Source of the DNA: Pseudomonas hefeiensis
GTDB taxonomy: Bacteria; Pseudomonadota; Gammaproteobacteria; Pseudomonadales; Pseudomonadaceae
Direction of reading: 5' to 3'
NCBI RefSeq assembly: GCF_030687835.1
Contig: NZ_CP117449.1
Coordinates: 4,092,001 to 4,156,000 of the forward strand
Length of the DNA: 64,000 bases
Under the pieces are notes generated by a model. The model was not told the DNA's origin and did not search any database. It worked only from the letters and a program-made list of their open reading frames with translations. A program made the translations under genes and the position numbers. Positions 25,770 to 34,729 of this stretch are shown in pieces; position 1 is the first letter of the stretch, and the number at the start of each line of letters is the position of its first letter.

Positions 25770-27068
25770 ATGACTACCCTGTCGCTCGAAGCGGTTTCGA
25801 CCGTGCGTTCCAACGCCTACCGGAAAACGGCCTGGCGCTTGATGCCCTTCCTGATGCTGTGCTACCTGTGCGCTTACCTTGATCGCGTCAACGTCGGCTT
25901 TGCCAAGCTGCAAATGATGAACGATCTGGCGCTTAGCGAAACGGTCTACGGGCTTGGCGCCGGCATGTTCTTCATCGGCTATTTCCTCTGTGAAGTGCCT
26001 AGCAACATCATCTTGCACAAGGTCGGGGCGCGGGTCTGGATCGCGCGCATCATGATCACCTGGGGCATCGTTTCCGCTCTGTTCGCCTTCGTCGAAACCG
26101 CCTGGCAGTTCTACGCCCTTCGCTTTCTTTTAGGCATTGCCGAAGCCGGTCTCGCGCCTGGCCTGTTGCTCTACCTGACCTACTGGTTTCCATCCTATCG
26201 TCGCGCACGCATGACCGTGTTGTGGTTCATCGCCATTCCTCTGTCGGGGATGGTGGGCGGCCCCCTCTCCGGCTGGATCATGAATCACTTCGCCGGCATG
26301 CATGGCTGGGCAGGCTGGCAATGGATGTTCGTGTTGGAGGCTGTACCCACGGTCGTTGTCGGTCTTCTGGTACTGAGCTACCTCAAAGACGGAGTGCATC
26401 AGGCCACCTGGCTCAATGACGAAGAAAAAGCCCTGATCACTCGGGAGTTGGCTGAAGACGATCAGCAGAAAGTCACCCATGCCTCAGTCGGTGAATTCAT
26501 TCGCGATCGTCGTCTGTGGTTGCTGGCTGCCATCTACTTCTGTGTGGTGATGGGACAGTACGCAATCACCTTCTGGCTGCCCACTCTGGTACGCAATTCA
26601 GGCGTTTCCGATCCACTACACATCGGCTTTCTGACCAGCCTGCCTTACCTCTGCGCCATTGCCGCCATGCTGCTGGTTGGACGCAGTGGTGACAAGCATC
26701 GCGAGCGCCGCTGGCACCTCATCGTACCGATGATTGCTGGCGCTATCGGCCTTAGCCTAGCGGCGCTAATGGGGGGAAATCCAACCCTGTCGATCCTCAG
26801 TCTTTGCCTGGCCGCATCCGGCATTTTGTCTGCGACCTCATTGTTCTGGATGTTACCGACCACGCTGCTTGGGGGCGTTTCTGCCGCCGCCGGCATCGCA
26901 GCGGTCAACAGCTTCGCCAACCTCGCAGGGTTCTGCTCGCCTTATCTGATCGGCTGGATCACCACAATCACCGGCTCAAGCGCCATCGGCATGTACCTGA
27001 TCACTGGTGTGCTGTTCGCGGGGGCCGCTCTGGTACTGCGCATCCCCGCCGCCTTGGTCAATCGTTGA
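25770..27068 (+). CDS. MFS transporter, HpaX/phthalate-permease type
   Basis: A 432-residue twelve-helix transporter closely related to HpaX in this same window; WRLMPFLMLCYLCAYLDRVNVGFAKLQ and the motif EVPSNIILHKVGARVWI align directly. I choose ATG 25770, preceded by AAGAGA, because upstream in-frame sequence is not family-like. The group carries organic acids. It lies between the SDR and the transketolase genes and presumably imports their substrate. Confidence 0.87.
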   Translation: MTTLSLEAVSTVRSNAYRKTAWRLMPFLMLCYLCAYLDRVNVGFAKLQMMNDLALSETVYGLGAGMFFIGYFLCEVPSNIILHKVGARVWIARIMITWGIVSALFAFVETAWQFYALRFLLGIAEAGLAPGLLLYLTYWFPSYRRARMTVLWFIAIPLSGMVGGPLSGWIMNHFAGMHGWAGWQWMFVLEAVPTVVVGLLVLSYLKDGVHQATWLNDEEKALITRELAEDDQQKVTHASVGEFIRDRRLWLLAAIYFCVVMGQYAITFWLPTLVRNSGVSDPLHIGFLTSLPYLCAIAAMLLVGRSGDKHRERRWHLIVPMIAGAIGLSLAALMGGNPTLSILSLCLAASGILSATSLFWMLPTTLLGGVSAAAGIAAVNSFANLAGFCSPYLIGWITTITGSSAIGMYLITGVLFAGAALVLRIPAALVNR

Positions 27069-27085
27069 GTTAATGGAGTTTCACC

Positions 27086-27934
27086 ATGACTACTAATCCT
27101 TCACTCGCTTCATCTACGACCCTGGTTGAACGCGCGCACAACATTCGCCGCCACGCGCTGCGAATGGGCCAAGTACAGGGACAGGGCTATGTTGGCCAGG
27201 CCCTCGGTGCTGCCGACCTGCTGGCAGTCTCCTACTTCCATGCCATGAACCATCGGCCTGCAGATCCTGAATGGGAAGAGCGTGATCGCTTCTATCTCTC
27301 CATCGGTCACTACGCCATTGCGCTGTACGCGGCCTTGATCGAAGCCGAAATCATCCCGCTCGATGAGTTGGAAACCTACGGAGCGGATGACAGCCGCCTG
27401 CCAATGTCGGGCATGGCCGCCTACACCCCGGGCATGGAAATCACCGGGGGCTCTCTGGGTCAGGGCCTGGGTATCGCGGTGGGTGCCTGCTTGGGTCTCA
27501 AGCGCAAAGACTCGCCCTCCTTCGTCTACAACCTGCTGTCGGACGGTGAACTGAATGAAGGCTCGACCTGGGAAGCCGTGATGTCGGCATCGCATTGGAA
27601 ACTCGACAACTTGATCGCGATCGTCGACGTCAACAACCAACAAGCCGATGGTTACTCCAGTGAAATCCTGTCGTTCGAACCCATCGTCGATCGCTGGCAA
27701 GCATTTGGTTGGTTTACTCAGCGCGTCGATGGCAATGACCTTGATGCTCTCGTCGCCGCCTTCGATGCCGCGCGCAACCATCCAACCGCCCAACCCCGCG
27801 TGATTATCTGCGACACAAAAATGGGCAAAGGCGTGCCGTTTCTGGAAACCCGCGAGAAGACCCACTTCATCCGCGTGGAAGAACACGAGTGGGATCTGGC
27901 ACTGAGCAACCTTGAAGAAGGAAAAGACCAATGA
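27086..27934 (+). CDS. Transketolase, N-terminal (TPP-binding) subunit
   Basis: A 282-residue protein that corresponds to the first half of transketolase. GHYAIALYAAL and TGGSLGQGLGIAVGACLG bind thiamine diphosphate, and SDGELNEGSTWEA through DVNNQQADG is the TPP/metal motif. The second half is the next gene, overlapping by four bases (ATGA), so a heteromeric enzyme is expected. Split transketolases occur in dedicated carbohydrate pathways (such as apiose and sulfoquinovose breakdown) beside the full-length housekeeping enzyme. Confidence 0.9.
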   Translation: MTTNPSLASSTTLVERAHNIRRHALRMGQVQGQGYVGQALGAADLLAVSYFHAMNHRPADPEWEERDRFYLSIGHYAIALYAALIEAEIIPLDELETYGADDSRLPMSGMAAYTPGMEITGGSLGQGLGIAVGACLGLKRKDSPSFVYNLLSDGELNEGSTWEAVMSASHWKLDNLIAIVDVNNQQADGYSSEILSFEPIVDRWQAFGWFTQRVDGNDLDALVAAFDAARNHPTAQPRVIICDTKMGKGVPFLETREKTHFIRVEEHEWDLALSNLEEGKDQ

Positions 27935-28953
27935 GCAACACCGCTAACACGCCGACTTCGACTGGCGAGCCAATCAAAAAACGCCTGACTACCTCGGCGA
28001 TGATCGCTTCCATTGCCTCAGAAGGCCAAGCGACTAAATCGGCCCCGTTCGGACACGCATTGGCTGCATTGGCGGATCAGCGCTCGGACATCGTCGGTCT
28101 TTCTGCTGACCTGTCCAAGTACACCGACCTGCACATCTTCGCCAAGGCCCATCCCGACCGTTTCTATCAAATGGGCATGGCCGAGCAATTGCTGATGATC
28201 GCGGCCGCCGGCATGGCCCGAGAAGGCTTCGTGCCGTTTGCCACCACCTACGCGGTGTTCGCTTCGCGTCGTGCCTATGACTTCATCTGCATGGCCATCG
28301 CCGAGGAAAACCTCAACGTCAAGATCGTCTGCGGCCTGCCCGGCCTAACCACTGGTTACGGCCCAAGCCACCAGGCTACGGACGACCTGGCGATCTTCCG
28401 CGCCATGCCTAACTTGATGATCGTCGATCCGTGCGATGCACTAGAAATCGAACAGGCCGTGCCCGCCATCGCCGCGCATCAGGGGCCGGTGTACATGCGT
28501 TTGCTGCGCGGAAATGTGCCACTGGTGCTGGACGAGTACGGCTACAAGTTCGAGATCGGCAAAGCCAAGACCCTGCGCACCGGTAACGACGTTCTGATCA
28601 TCTCCACCGGCCTGATGACCATGCGCGCACTGGAAGCCGCCAAGGCACTGCAAACCGACGGCGTCGATGTCGCCGTGCTGCACGTACCGACGATCAAACC
28701 CCTGGATGTGCAAACCATTCTTGCCGAGGCAAGGAAGCCAGGTCGGCTGGTGGTCACAGCAGAAAACAGTTCGATCATTGGCGGTCTTGGCGAGGCCGTT
28801 GCAGGGGTGCTGCTGCGTAACGGAGTGACGCCAACTTTCAGGCAGATTGCTTTGCCCGACGCGTTCCTTGACGCAGGTGCCCTGCCGACGTTGCATGATC
28901 GTTACGGAATCTCAACTCAAGCCGTTTGCGCACAGATTAAAGGTTGGCTGTAA
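27931..28953 (+). CDS. Transketolase, C-terminal (pyrimidine-binding) subunit
   Basis: A 340-residue protein equal to the middle and C-terminal domains of transketolase. GMAEQLLMIAAAGMAREGFVPFATTYAVFASRRAYDFI carries the catalytic glutamate (GMAEQ), and GYGPSHQATDDLAIFRAMPNLMIVDPCDA follows. The N-terminal 45 residues are polar and low in conservation. It is coupled by ATGA overlap to the N-terminal subunit. A short hairpin follows the stop. Confidence 0.9.
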   Translation: MSNTANTPTSTGEPIKKRLTTSAMIASIASEGQATKSAPFGHALAALADQRSDIVGLSADLSKYTDLHIFAKAHPDRFYQMGMAEQLLMIAAAGMAREGFVPFATTYAVFASRRAYDFICMAIAEENLNVKIVCGLPGLTTGYGPSHQATDDLAIFRAMPNLMIVDPCDALEIEQAVPAIAAHQGPVYMRLLRGNVPLVLDEYGYKFEIGKAKTLRTGNDVLIISTGLMTMRALEAAKALQTDGVDVAVLHVPTIKPLDVQTILAEARKPGRLVVTAENSSIIGGLGEAVAGVLLRNGVTPTFRQIALPDAFLDAGALPTLHDRYGISTQAVCAQIKGWL

Positions 28954-28965
28954 CCGCACTCCAAA

Positions 28966-28985
28966 GGCACCTGCCCCCAGGTGCC
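28966..28985 (+). terminator. Hairpin after the split transketolase operon
   Basis: GGCACCT-gccccc-AGGTGCC, a perfect 7-bp GC-rich stem 13 bases after the stop codon. No T-run follows, so the termination role is likely but not certain. Confidence 0.5.
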
Positions 28986-29093
28986 GTTCAACTCGATGCA
29001 AGTTAGTAAACTTCCTCAGCCTCTAACGTCATGAATATGAAACCAGACGGGCTTCCTGATTCGGTAGCTCAAAGCAATCACCTGCAACGAGAG

Positions 29094-29987
29094 TCAATCG
29101 CCAACGCCCCTTGCCGTACCCAGCACCCCGTTTATGAAATTGACGGCAGCGGCGAGCGCCTCACGCCCCTCGGAAAGCACCGGCGCATATGCCTGCCAGA
29201 CATGAAACATACCGGGCCATACCTCCAGCCTGGTATCCACGCCCGCTGATCCTGCGTTTCTCGCCAGACGTACTGCATCATCGAGTAGGATTTCACACTC
29301 CCCCACTTGAATCATCATTGGCGGCAACCCCTGCAGGTCAGCCTCCAAGATAGCAGTCTCGACCTGATCTACCAGGTAGGCGTCAGCACTGGCTTGCAAC
29401 TTCTGAGGTGTAAGAAAGCAGTCCACTGCAATCTTGGTATGGATGCTTTCTCCGGTAAGAGCCAGATCCAGCCAAGGAGAAAACAGCACCACGCAACCTG
29501 GCAATTCAATTCCCATGGTCCTGGCGTGAATCAGGGCGGCCATGATCAAATGGCCTCCCGCCGAATCCCCCACCAATGCAATATCGTTTGCTCCTTCACA
29601 TTTAGCGAGTAACGCCGCATACGCAGTCAGAACATCTTGCTGTGCAGCAGGGTATGCATGTTCAGGTGTCAGTCGATAATCAACCACGTAAGCCGTGGAA
29701 GATGTACCGGCAGCAAGCGTGCCGGCGATTCCCTCAAAACCTTCAGCGCTGCCCACCATGAAACCACCACCGTGGACATAGAGCAAAGAGCGCTGGGAAT
29801 CCACACAGGTTAATTTCCGCACAGGAACTCCACCGAGTGTCGACGCCGTGGAGCTGCAATCAGGCGGAGGCGAAAAACGCTTGCACAAGTGGTCAAAACC
29901 TATGCGAGCCTGCTGCAGCGATCCGGGTGGATTTTCTCGTCGAGAGAGCAGCTCATTACGAATAGCATTCAGTTCACAACTACTCAT
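29094..29987 (-). CDS. Alpha/beta hydrolase, hormone-sensitive-lipase family esterase
   Basis: A 297-residue esterase. The oxyanion motif HGGGF is at residues 72-76, the nucleophile lies in GDSAGG, an acidic residue follows in the GECEILLDD stretch, and the base histidine is in GMFHVW. The family hydrolyses short-chain and aromatic esters. It is the last gene of a leftward group after the Rieske oxygenase and its reductase, 38 bases beyond the original reductase stop, so an ester of a methoxylated aromatic acid is a plausible substrate. Confidence 0.86.
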   Translation of the reverse strand: MSSCELNAIRNELLSRRENPPGSLQQARIGFDHLCKRFSPPPDCSSTASTLGGVPVRKLTCVDSQRSLLYVHGGGFMVGSAEGFEGIAGTLAAGTSSTAYVVDYRLTPEHAYPAAQQDVLTAYAALLAKCEGANDIALVGDSAGGHLIMAALIHARTMGIELPGCVVLFSPWLDLALTGESIHTKIAVDCFLTPQKLQASADAYLVDQVETAILEADLQGLPPMMIQVGECEILLDDAVRLARNAGSAGVDTRLEVWPGMFHVWQAYAPVLSEGREALAAAVNFINGVLGTARGVGD

Positions 29988-30024
29988 TCTTGCCTACCAA
30001 TCAAAGAGTGACGTGGAGTGTCAG

Positions 30025-30982
30025 TCAGATATCAAGCACCAGTCTTGATGACTTGGCACGTGAAACACACTGCAGAATGACCGCATTGGAAGCACGCTCC
30101 TCTTCGCTGAGGACATACGTCCCTATGATCAACTTCACCCGCTAGCACCCGGCACTCACAGGTACGGCAAAGACCCTCCCGGCAGGAATAAGGCACCATT
30201 ATCCCCACCTCTTCGAGTGCATCTAGAAGGCTGGTATCAGCTGGCACGGTTAACTCCATGCCACTGCGAGCAAGTTCCACTACGAAGCTTTTGTTCTGTT
30301 CCTTCTCAGGTGCATCCGACTCAGGTGCACTAAACAACTCGAAATGCACCTGGCCGGAAGGCAGGTAAGCCTGTGCGGCATCCCGTACCGCATTCATGAG
30401 CGGTGACGGCCCACAGCAATAGAGGTGGTCCGTTGCCTTTGCTTGTCGAGTAAACGCCTGCAGATCGGGACGACCAACCATTTCGTCATCCGAGTGAAAT
30501 ACTAATTTTCCGCCACGAGGAAGATGCTCGATGTAAGCAGCCCGGGACCGTGATCGGACGCAATAGAGAAGTTGCCATGGTTTGTCATTCGCATCGCACC
30601 AACGAATCATGCTAAGAATCGGCGTAATGCCGATACCGCCGGCGATAAAAAAATAGGTGCTTGCGTCGTGTGCCAGCGGGAAGTTATTGCGAACCGCGCT
30701 AATTTCGAGCAGGTCGCCAACTCGCAGATGTGCATGAATGAACGCTGAGCCACCCCGTGACGGCTCAGACAATCCGACCCCAATTGAGTAGCTTCCGTCC
30801 GAAGGATCGTACCGGTGAACGGAGTATTGCCTGATCAGACCATTTGGCAGGCGAATATCAATGTGCGAGCCCGCGTCGGCCACAGGAAGAGGTTGACCGT
30901 CCAAGGCCAGCAAGCAGATATCCATAATGGCGTCAGCAGCTTTCACTATCGCCATCACTCGAACGCGGTTCCAGTCGCTCAT
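30025..30982 (-). pseudogene. Vanillate-demethylase-type reductase (VanB-like), frameshifted near the 3' end
   Basis: Ferredoxin-NAD(P)H reductase with FMN/FAD domain (RQYSVHRYDPSDGSYSIGV), NAD domain (GGIGITPILSMI, CCGPSPLM) and C-terminal 2Fe-2S domain (YSCREGLCRTCECRV). As it stands the frame closes at 30032 after 316 codons with an odd cysteine-rich tail. One base too many within 30112-30118 explains this: in the next frame the sequence continues as VLSEEERASNAVILQCVSRA...LVLDI and stops at 30025, exactly the expected VanB ending with the fourth cluster cysteine. The gene is either freshly inactivated or carries a sequencing error. It would pass electrons to the adjacent Rieske oxygenase. 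Confidence 0.82.
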
Positions 30983-30983
30983 C

Positions 30984-32036
30984 TCAGACCTCCTGGATCT
31001 TGACGGGATTGCTTATCGCCTGCTCAGCCTTATAAGCATTCGCCACCAGCCATCTAAAATACGAAAGAGCAGCATCAGCTCCGATCGGAATCATTTTGAA
31101 ATCGGAAGTCAACTTCAACATGCGATCTTGCGCATGAATCATATCGCTGTCCTCCTGGAACGCTGTGACGACCTGGTTGTGGATTGCCTGCGTGACCTCG
31201 GGGTCATCAATGGCGAAATTATGAGGCTGCGAAAAGAAGTAGTGCGTGGACTCGTCCGTCTCCGGGGTCAGCGCCTGAGTGCTGCGGAACTCTGCAGCAT
31301 TGACTCGATCTCCCGCCTTGGCATTGTGGCCACTGGGCTGCATTCCCGAATCCATCAGGAAGATGCTCGGCAGCACGAAATCGTAGATATTCCAACGATC
31401 AACGGGCCCCGGATAATTTTTGATTTTCTGCACGAACGGTGCAGGTTTAATACCTTCACCCCAACGCGTTACTCGTACGCCGTTCTCCAGCTTTTCGACC
31501 TGAGGTATACAAGCCGCATAGGCCTCATCACCGCCCAGCGTGTTCGGATGAACGTAGGGCAAATGTGCGAGGTCAAGCAGATTGTCCGCGATCAGCAGGT
31601 AGTTGGTGGTGTAATAGGTGTAACCCTCAAGGCTTCGCCACTCAGGGTCATCCAGCCAATGCGTATCAGGGATCTGGGACGGATCCGCCAGGCTGGCATC
31701 ACCCATCCAGATCCAGATCCACTTGTGCTTCTCCACGACTGGGAATGTGCGCACTTTAGCCTGCGGAGGAATGCGCTCTTGGCCGGGTATTTCGACGCAG
31801 CGCCCCGTCGTATCAAATAGAAGACCATGATACATACACCGAAGCTGATCGCCTTCCAGGCGTCCTTTCGATAGTGGAGCACCTCGGTGACAGCAACGGT
31901 CCTCGAAAGCCACAACTTTTCCGGAGCTATCCCGCCAAAGCGCCACTGGTACATTAAGAATCGTTCTTGCAAGAAGCTCGTCGACCGGAATCTCACTCGA
32001 CCAAGCAGCTACATACCAAGCGTTACGAAGAAGCAT
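30984..32036 (-). CDS. Rieske non-haem iron oxygenase, VanA-like aromatic O-demethylase
   Basis: A 350-residue oxygenase, the length of vanillate demethylase VanA. The Rieske cluster ligands are Cys48-x-His50 and Cys67-x2-His70. The mononuclear iron site is Asp155-x2-His158-x4-His163 in NLLDLAHLPYVH, as in VanA and related O-demethylases. First gene of the leftward operon with its reductase two bases downstream and an esterase after that; a LysR regulator diverges from it. The likely reaction is O-demethylation of a methoxybenzoate, but other ring substituents are possible. Confidence 0.9.
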   Translation of the reverse strand: MLLRNAWYVAAWSSEIPVDELLARTILNVPVALWRDSSGKVVAFEDRCCHRGAPLSKGRLEGDQLRCMYHGLLFDTTGRCVEIPGQERIPPQAKVRTFPVVEKHKWIWIWMGDASLADPSQIPDTHWLDDPEWRSLEGYTYYTTNYLLIADNLLDLAHLPYVHPNTLGGDEAYAACIPQVEKLENGVRVTRWGEGIKPAPFVQKIKNYPGPVDRWNIYDFVLPSIFLMDSGMQPSGHNAKAGDRVNAAEFRSTQALTPETDESTHYFFSQPHNFAIDDPEVTQAIHNQVVTAFQEDSDMIHAQDRMLKLTSDFKMIPIGADAALSYFRWLVANAYKAEQAISNPVKIQEV

Positions 32037-32107
32037 GACCTTGACCTCATTTCTTGTTTTTGTTCTGGAAACTTTCCTTGCTGACTCTATGCTAGAGATG
32101 GATCATG

Positions 32108-32117
32108 TATGCGCATA
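32108..32117. promoter_or_regulatory. Palindrome between Rieske oxygenase and LysR genes
   Basis: TATGCGCATA is a perfect 10-bp palindrome flanked by two direct copies of GATCATG (32101-32107, 32118-32124); CTATGC at 32087 is inverted relative to GCATAG at 32113. This lies in the short divergent gap and is the best candidate site for the LysR protein. Confidence 0.45.
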
Positions 32118-32139
32118 GATCATGGAGCTAATACACAAC

Positions 32140-33051
32140 ATGCATACCATTCATGGTAAGAAATTCGATCTAAACCTGCTGATCGCATTCGACGCGCTTC
32201 TGCGAGAACGCAATGTATCTAGAGCAGCAGAGCATCTTGGCTTGACGCAGAGCGCTATGAGCCACGCACTACGACGTCTACGGGAGTTCTATGAAGACCC
32301 CCTCTTCGTCCGTATTGGCGATGCAATGAAACCGACGCCGTTCGCGGAGGAGATGGGGGATTCAGTTCTGGAGATCGTTTCTGCCGTACAACACAAGCTG
32401 TTGGCACAGGCCAGTTTCGACCCTATGACGTCCACCAGGGTCTTCAGCCTTTGTATGACAGATATGGGTGAGTTGGTCTTTTTGCCAAGGCTGATTGCAG
32501 AACTTCAGAAAGTGGCCCCTAAATGCCGAATTCGAACGTCTCAACTGCCCAGCGAGCATATTGCCAATTCACTGGAGAAAGGTGATACAGACCTTGCTAT
32601 AGGGTCCCACTACATCCAGAACCCTAACCTTTTTCAACAAGAGCTGTTCGTGCACTCTTTTTGCACTATTATCAGCTGCGCCTATCCGGTCGATGAACTG
32701 AGCCTTGAAGAATTTCTGGGCATGAAACATGTTTCAGTTGTGCTATCAGACAGCAGCAGCCGCTACGACCAATTCATCGATGAGCTGGGGTATCGAAGAG
32801 AAATTTACCTTACAACTCCACATTTCATAACTGTCCCGATGATACTGGAGAAAAACCCAAGCTTAATCTCGACCGTGCCCAGTGAGCTGGGGCAGACTTT
32901 TCTGCGCTACAATGCGGTCAAGGTGATAAAAACGCCGATCAATTCCCCCAGCTTATACCTACGACAGTATTGGCACCCACGCTATCATCATGACCCCGGA
33001 AATATATGGCTGCGCCAGTTGGTAAAGCGCGTCTTTTCGACCGTTACATGA
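32140..33051 (+). CDS. LysR-family regulator (NodD/PcpR-like)
   Basis: A 303-residue LysR protein. KKFDLNLLIAFDALLRERNVSRAAEHLGLTQSAMSHALRRLREFYEDPLFVRIG is the HTH typical of the NodD/NahR/PcpR branch, which responds to aromatic inducers. I prefer ATG 32140, with GGAG 12 bases upstream; ATG 32122 adds six residues but has no ribosome site. Divergent from the Rieske operon, so probably its activator. It is the last catabolic gene before the ICE boundary zone. Confidence 0.83.
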   Translation: MHTIHGKKFDLNLLIAFDALLRERNVSRAAEHLGLTQSAMSHALRRLREFYEDPLFVRIGDAMKPTPFAEEMGDSVLEIVSAVQHKLLAQASFDPMTSTRVFSLCMTDMGELVFLPRLIAELQKVAPKCRIRTSQLPSEHIANSLEKGDTDLAIGSHYIQNPNLFQQELFVHSFCTIISCAYPVDELSLEEFLGMKHVSVVLSDSSSRYDQFIDELGYRREIYLTTPHFITVPMILEKNPSLISTVPSELGQTFLRYNAVKVIKTPINSPSLYLRQYWHPRYHHDPGNIWLRQLVKRVFSTVT

Positions 33052-33693
33052 GCTAAGGGGCCTGATTTTTTGTAAACTGTTGATCGCAACACTTGATTGT
33101 CGACAAGCCGACAAGAATAAATCATTGCGACGAGGGCTTTACCTCAGTCACCAAATCGCTCATTACAGGTCACATGCTTCGGACCGTTCTAAAATTGCCT
33201 TAAATGAAACTTTACCCTTTCGAAATTAGGGTAAACGTGGGTGGAATTTCATCATCGGTAATGCGGCATCCATCTGCGCCCACCAAAAATACCAGGCTAT
33301 GGTGTTGAATTATGAGTGCAAGCACTCAGTACGCTTAGGTCAAACTTTTACCATGAGTATCGTGCATAGTATGTATTTATTAAATCATCTTGGCACGTTG
33401 ACAATCTTGCTCTATTGTACCTTTTTTTCAATACATCATTTATTCAGCTTTTTTATACTCCAAACAGATCCGTTCGAAAGCTGTTGCCAAATGGTGTGAG
33501 ATTACAAAAAATGCAGCAGATCATCGTAGCGATCTTAATCTAGGAATTTCGAAATTGACCAGTATGAAAAAACACTAATTAATGATCAAAAAAAAGAAAA
33601 TCATCAAAAGTCGCCAAATAGGCACCTTAGCCACCCACATTACAAACTAGACACGTATTCGGCGACTTCCCTTAAAGACAGGAGGTCATATAC
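33052..33693. other. AT-rich gene-free boundary zone between catabolic genes and the ICE
   Basis: About 640 bases of clearly lower GC than either side and no gene I would support; a 66-codon frame at 33299 has no ribosome site and biased composition. AAGTCGCC (33608-33615) is repeated inverted as GGCGACTT (33661-33668) just upstream of the next gene. In ICEclc-like elements the alpA/parA end lies near an attachment site, so the junction may be here, but I could not find a tRNA 3' end. Confidence 0.45.
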
Positions 33694-34434
33694 GTGCCTA
33701 ACCCGAATAACTTTGAACCCACACCAAAAGTGTTTTATCGCCCTATTGATGTAGCGATCCGGTGGTGCAATCTGATGGCATACGAAACAGCCATTCTTAG
33801 CGCAACTTCTTTTTCACCCCCGACGCTCTCAAGGTTATTCCCACAGTGGCCTTGCCTGCGCGAAAAAAACGAAATAATTCGAGACGCCATTGTTAATCAT
33901 GAACTCCCTTATGGAATTTTAGTTGCGCCCGGAACGCCTACCGACTGCAACCTAACTACCATACGGCACACCGATCTTAGATCGTGGATGGCCCGTTATT
34001 ATCCTGAACAACGCCCAGCTTTTTTATTTGGCCCCTCCAAGGAAAACGAAAAAATCATGAGCATTGGCACCTATTTAACAATTCGCGCGGACAAAGACGC
34101 ACTTGAGTCAGAATTAAAGAATGCTACAAATACAATCAGAATAATGCTAGACGAAATCAAAAATCTAAAACTAGAAAAAGAGAACTTAAACATGCATATC
34201 AACTTGAACAACCCACTCAACGAGCAAAGCAATGGCAGCCTTCTGATTATTATAGGTGCATTAATCGAAACGATTCTTGGTTCCACTCAATCAGGAAGAA
34301 GACACTCCATTTTTGACAGTCAAGCAGCAATTGTTAATTCAATAACAGCTCATTACGATGGAGTGCAGGGCCTGAGCAAAAGAACGCTGGATGCAAAGTT
34401 CGCCGCCGCAAGACGCAGCCTTCCTAAATCTTGA
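33694..34434 (+). CDS. Orphan protein at the ICE end, unknown function
   Basis: A 246-residue protein that I do not recognise. It starts with GTG under a strong AGGAGGT site. The middle (about residues 130-165) is a charged heptad-like stretch rich in Lys, Glu, Leu and Asn, likely coiled coil; a short hydrophobic segment (SLLIIIGALIETILG) follows; the end (LSKRTLDAKFAAARRSL) looks like a small basic helical domain. AT-rich codon use (many AAA, ATA, TTA) sets it apart from genes on both sides and suggests recent arrival. It could be DNA-binding, but nothing proves it. Confidence 0.65.
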   Translation: MPNPNNFEPTPKVFYRPIDVAIRWCNLMAYETAILSATSFSPPTLSRLFPQWPCLREKNEIIRDAIVNHELPYGILVAPGTPTDCNLTTIRHTDLRSWMARYYPEQRPAFLFGPSKENEKIMSIGTYLTIRADKDALESELKNATNTIRIMLDEIKNLKLEKENLNMHINLNNPLNEQSNGSLLIIIGALIETILGSTQSGRRHSIFDSQAAIVNSITAHYDGVQGLSKRTLDAKFAAARRSLPKS

Positions 34435-34611
34435 ATGAAATTAAAGTCTTTCTTTACACAACTAAATCAACAAAACTAACAAAACCAATAGCCGAACACA
34501 CCTAAAATACAAACAAACAATTAATATCTTCAGTTAGAAAACCCACGATCTACCACGATAGCTTATGAATCGCCGTAAAGCCGAGCGTAGTGCTTTATAT
34601 GACTGTCTTGG

Positions 34612-34655
34612 AATCAACGACATTGCATTGCAATACCGTTGATTGCAATGCAATG
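34612..34655. repeat. Perfect 14-bp inverted repeat with alternative pairing upstream of alpA
   Basis: CATTGCATTGCAAT (34621-34634) and its exact complement ATTGCAATGCAATG (34642-34655) surround ACCGTTG. Each arm contains the palindrome ATTGCAAT. In addition AATCAACG (34612-34619) pairs with CGTTGATT (34637-34644), so two mutually exclusive hairpins can form. It lies 75 bases upstream of alpA and may be its operator, or a partition or origin site. In ICEclc the alpA promoter is a regulatory hub. Confidence 0.7.
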
Positions 34656-34729
34656 ACTTTCCACCCGCGTCTGTTATTCAATTCAGGTGACTTCCCACCA
34701 CGTGCCTATCGGCACCAGGAGTGACCATC

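Noticed and set aside
33241..33300. GTGGG...CCCACCA considered as a tRNA acceptor end marking an attachment site
   Set aside because: No T-arm (GTTCGAnTC) or other cloverleaf parts can be found upstream; CCA alone is not evidence.
33299..33499. A 66-codon rightward frame in the boundary zone
   Set aside because: No ribosome site, AT-driven composition rich in Leu/Phe/His, and no recognisable family; it looks like chance in AT-rich DNA.
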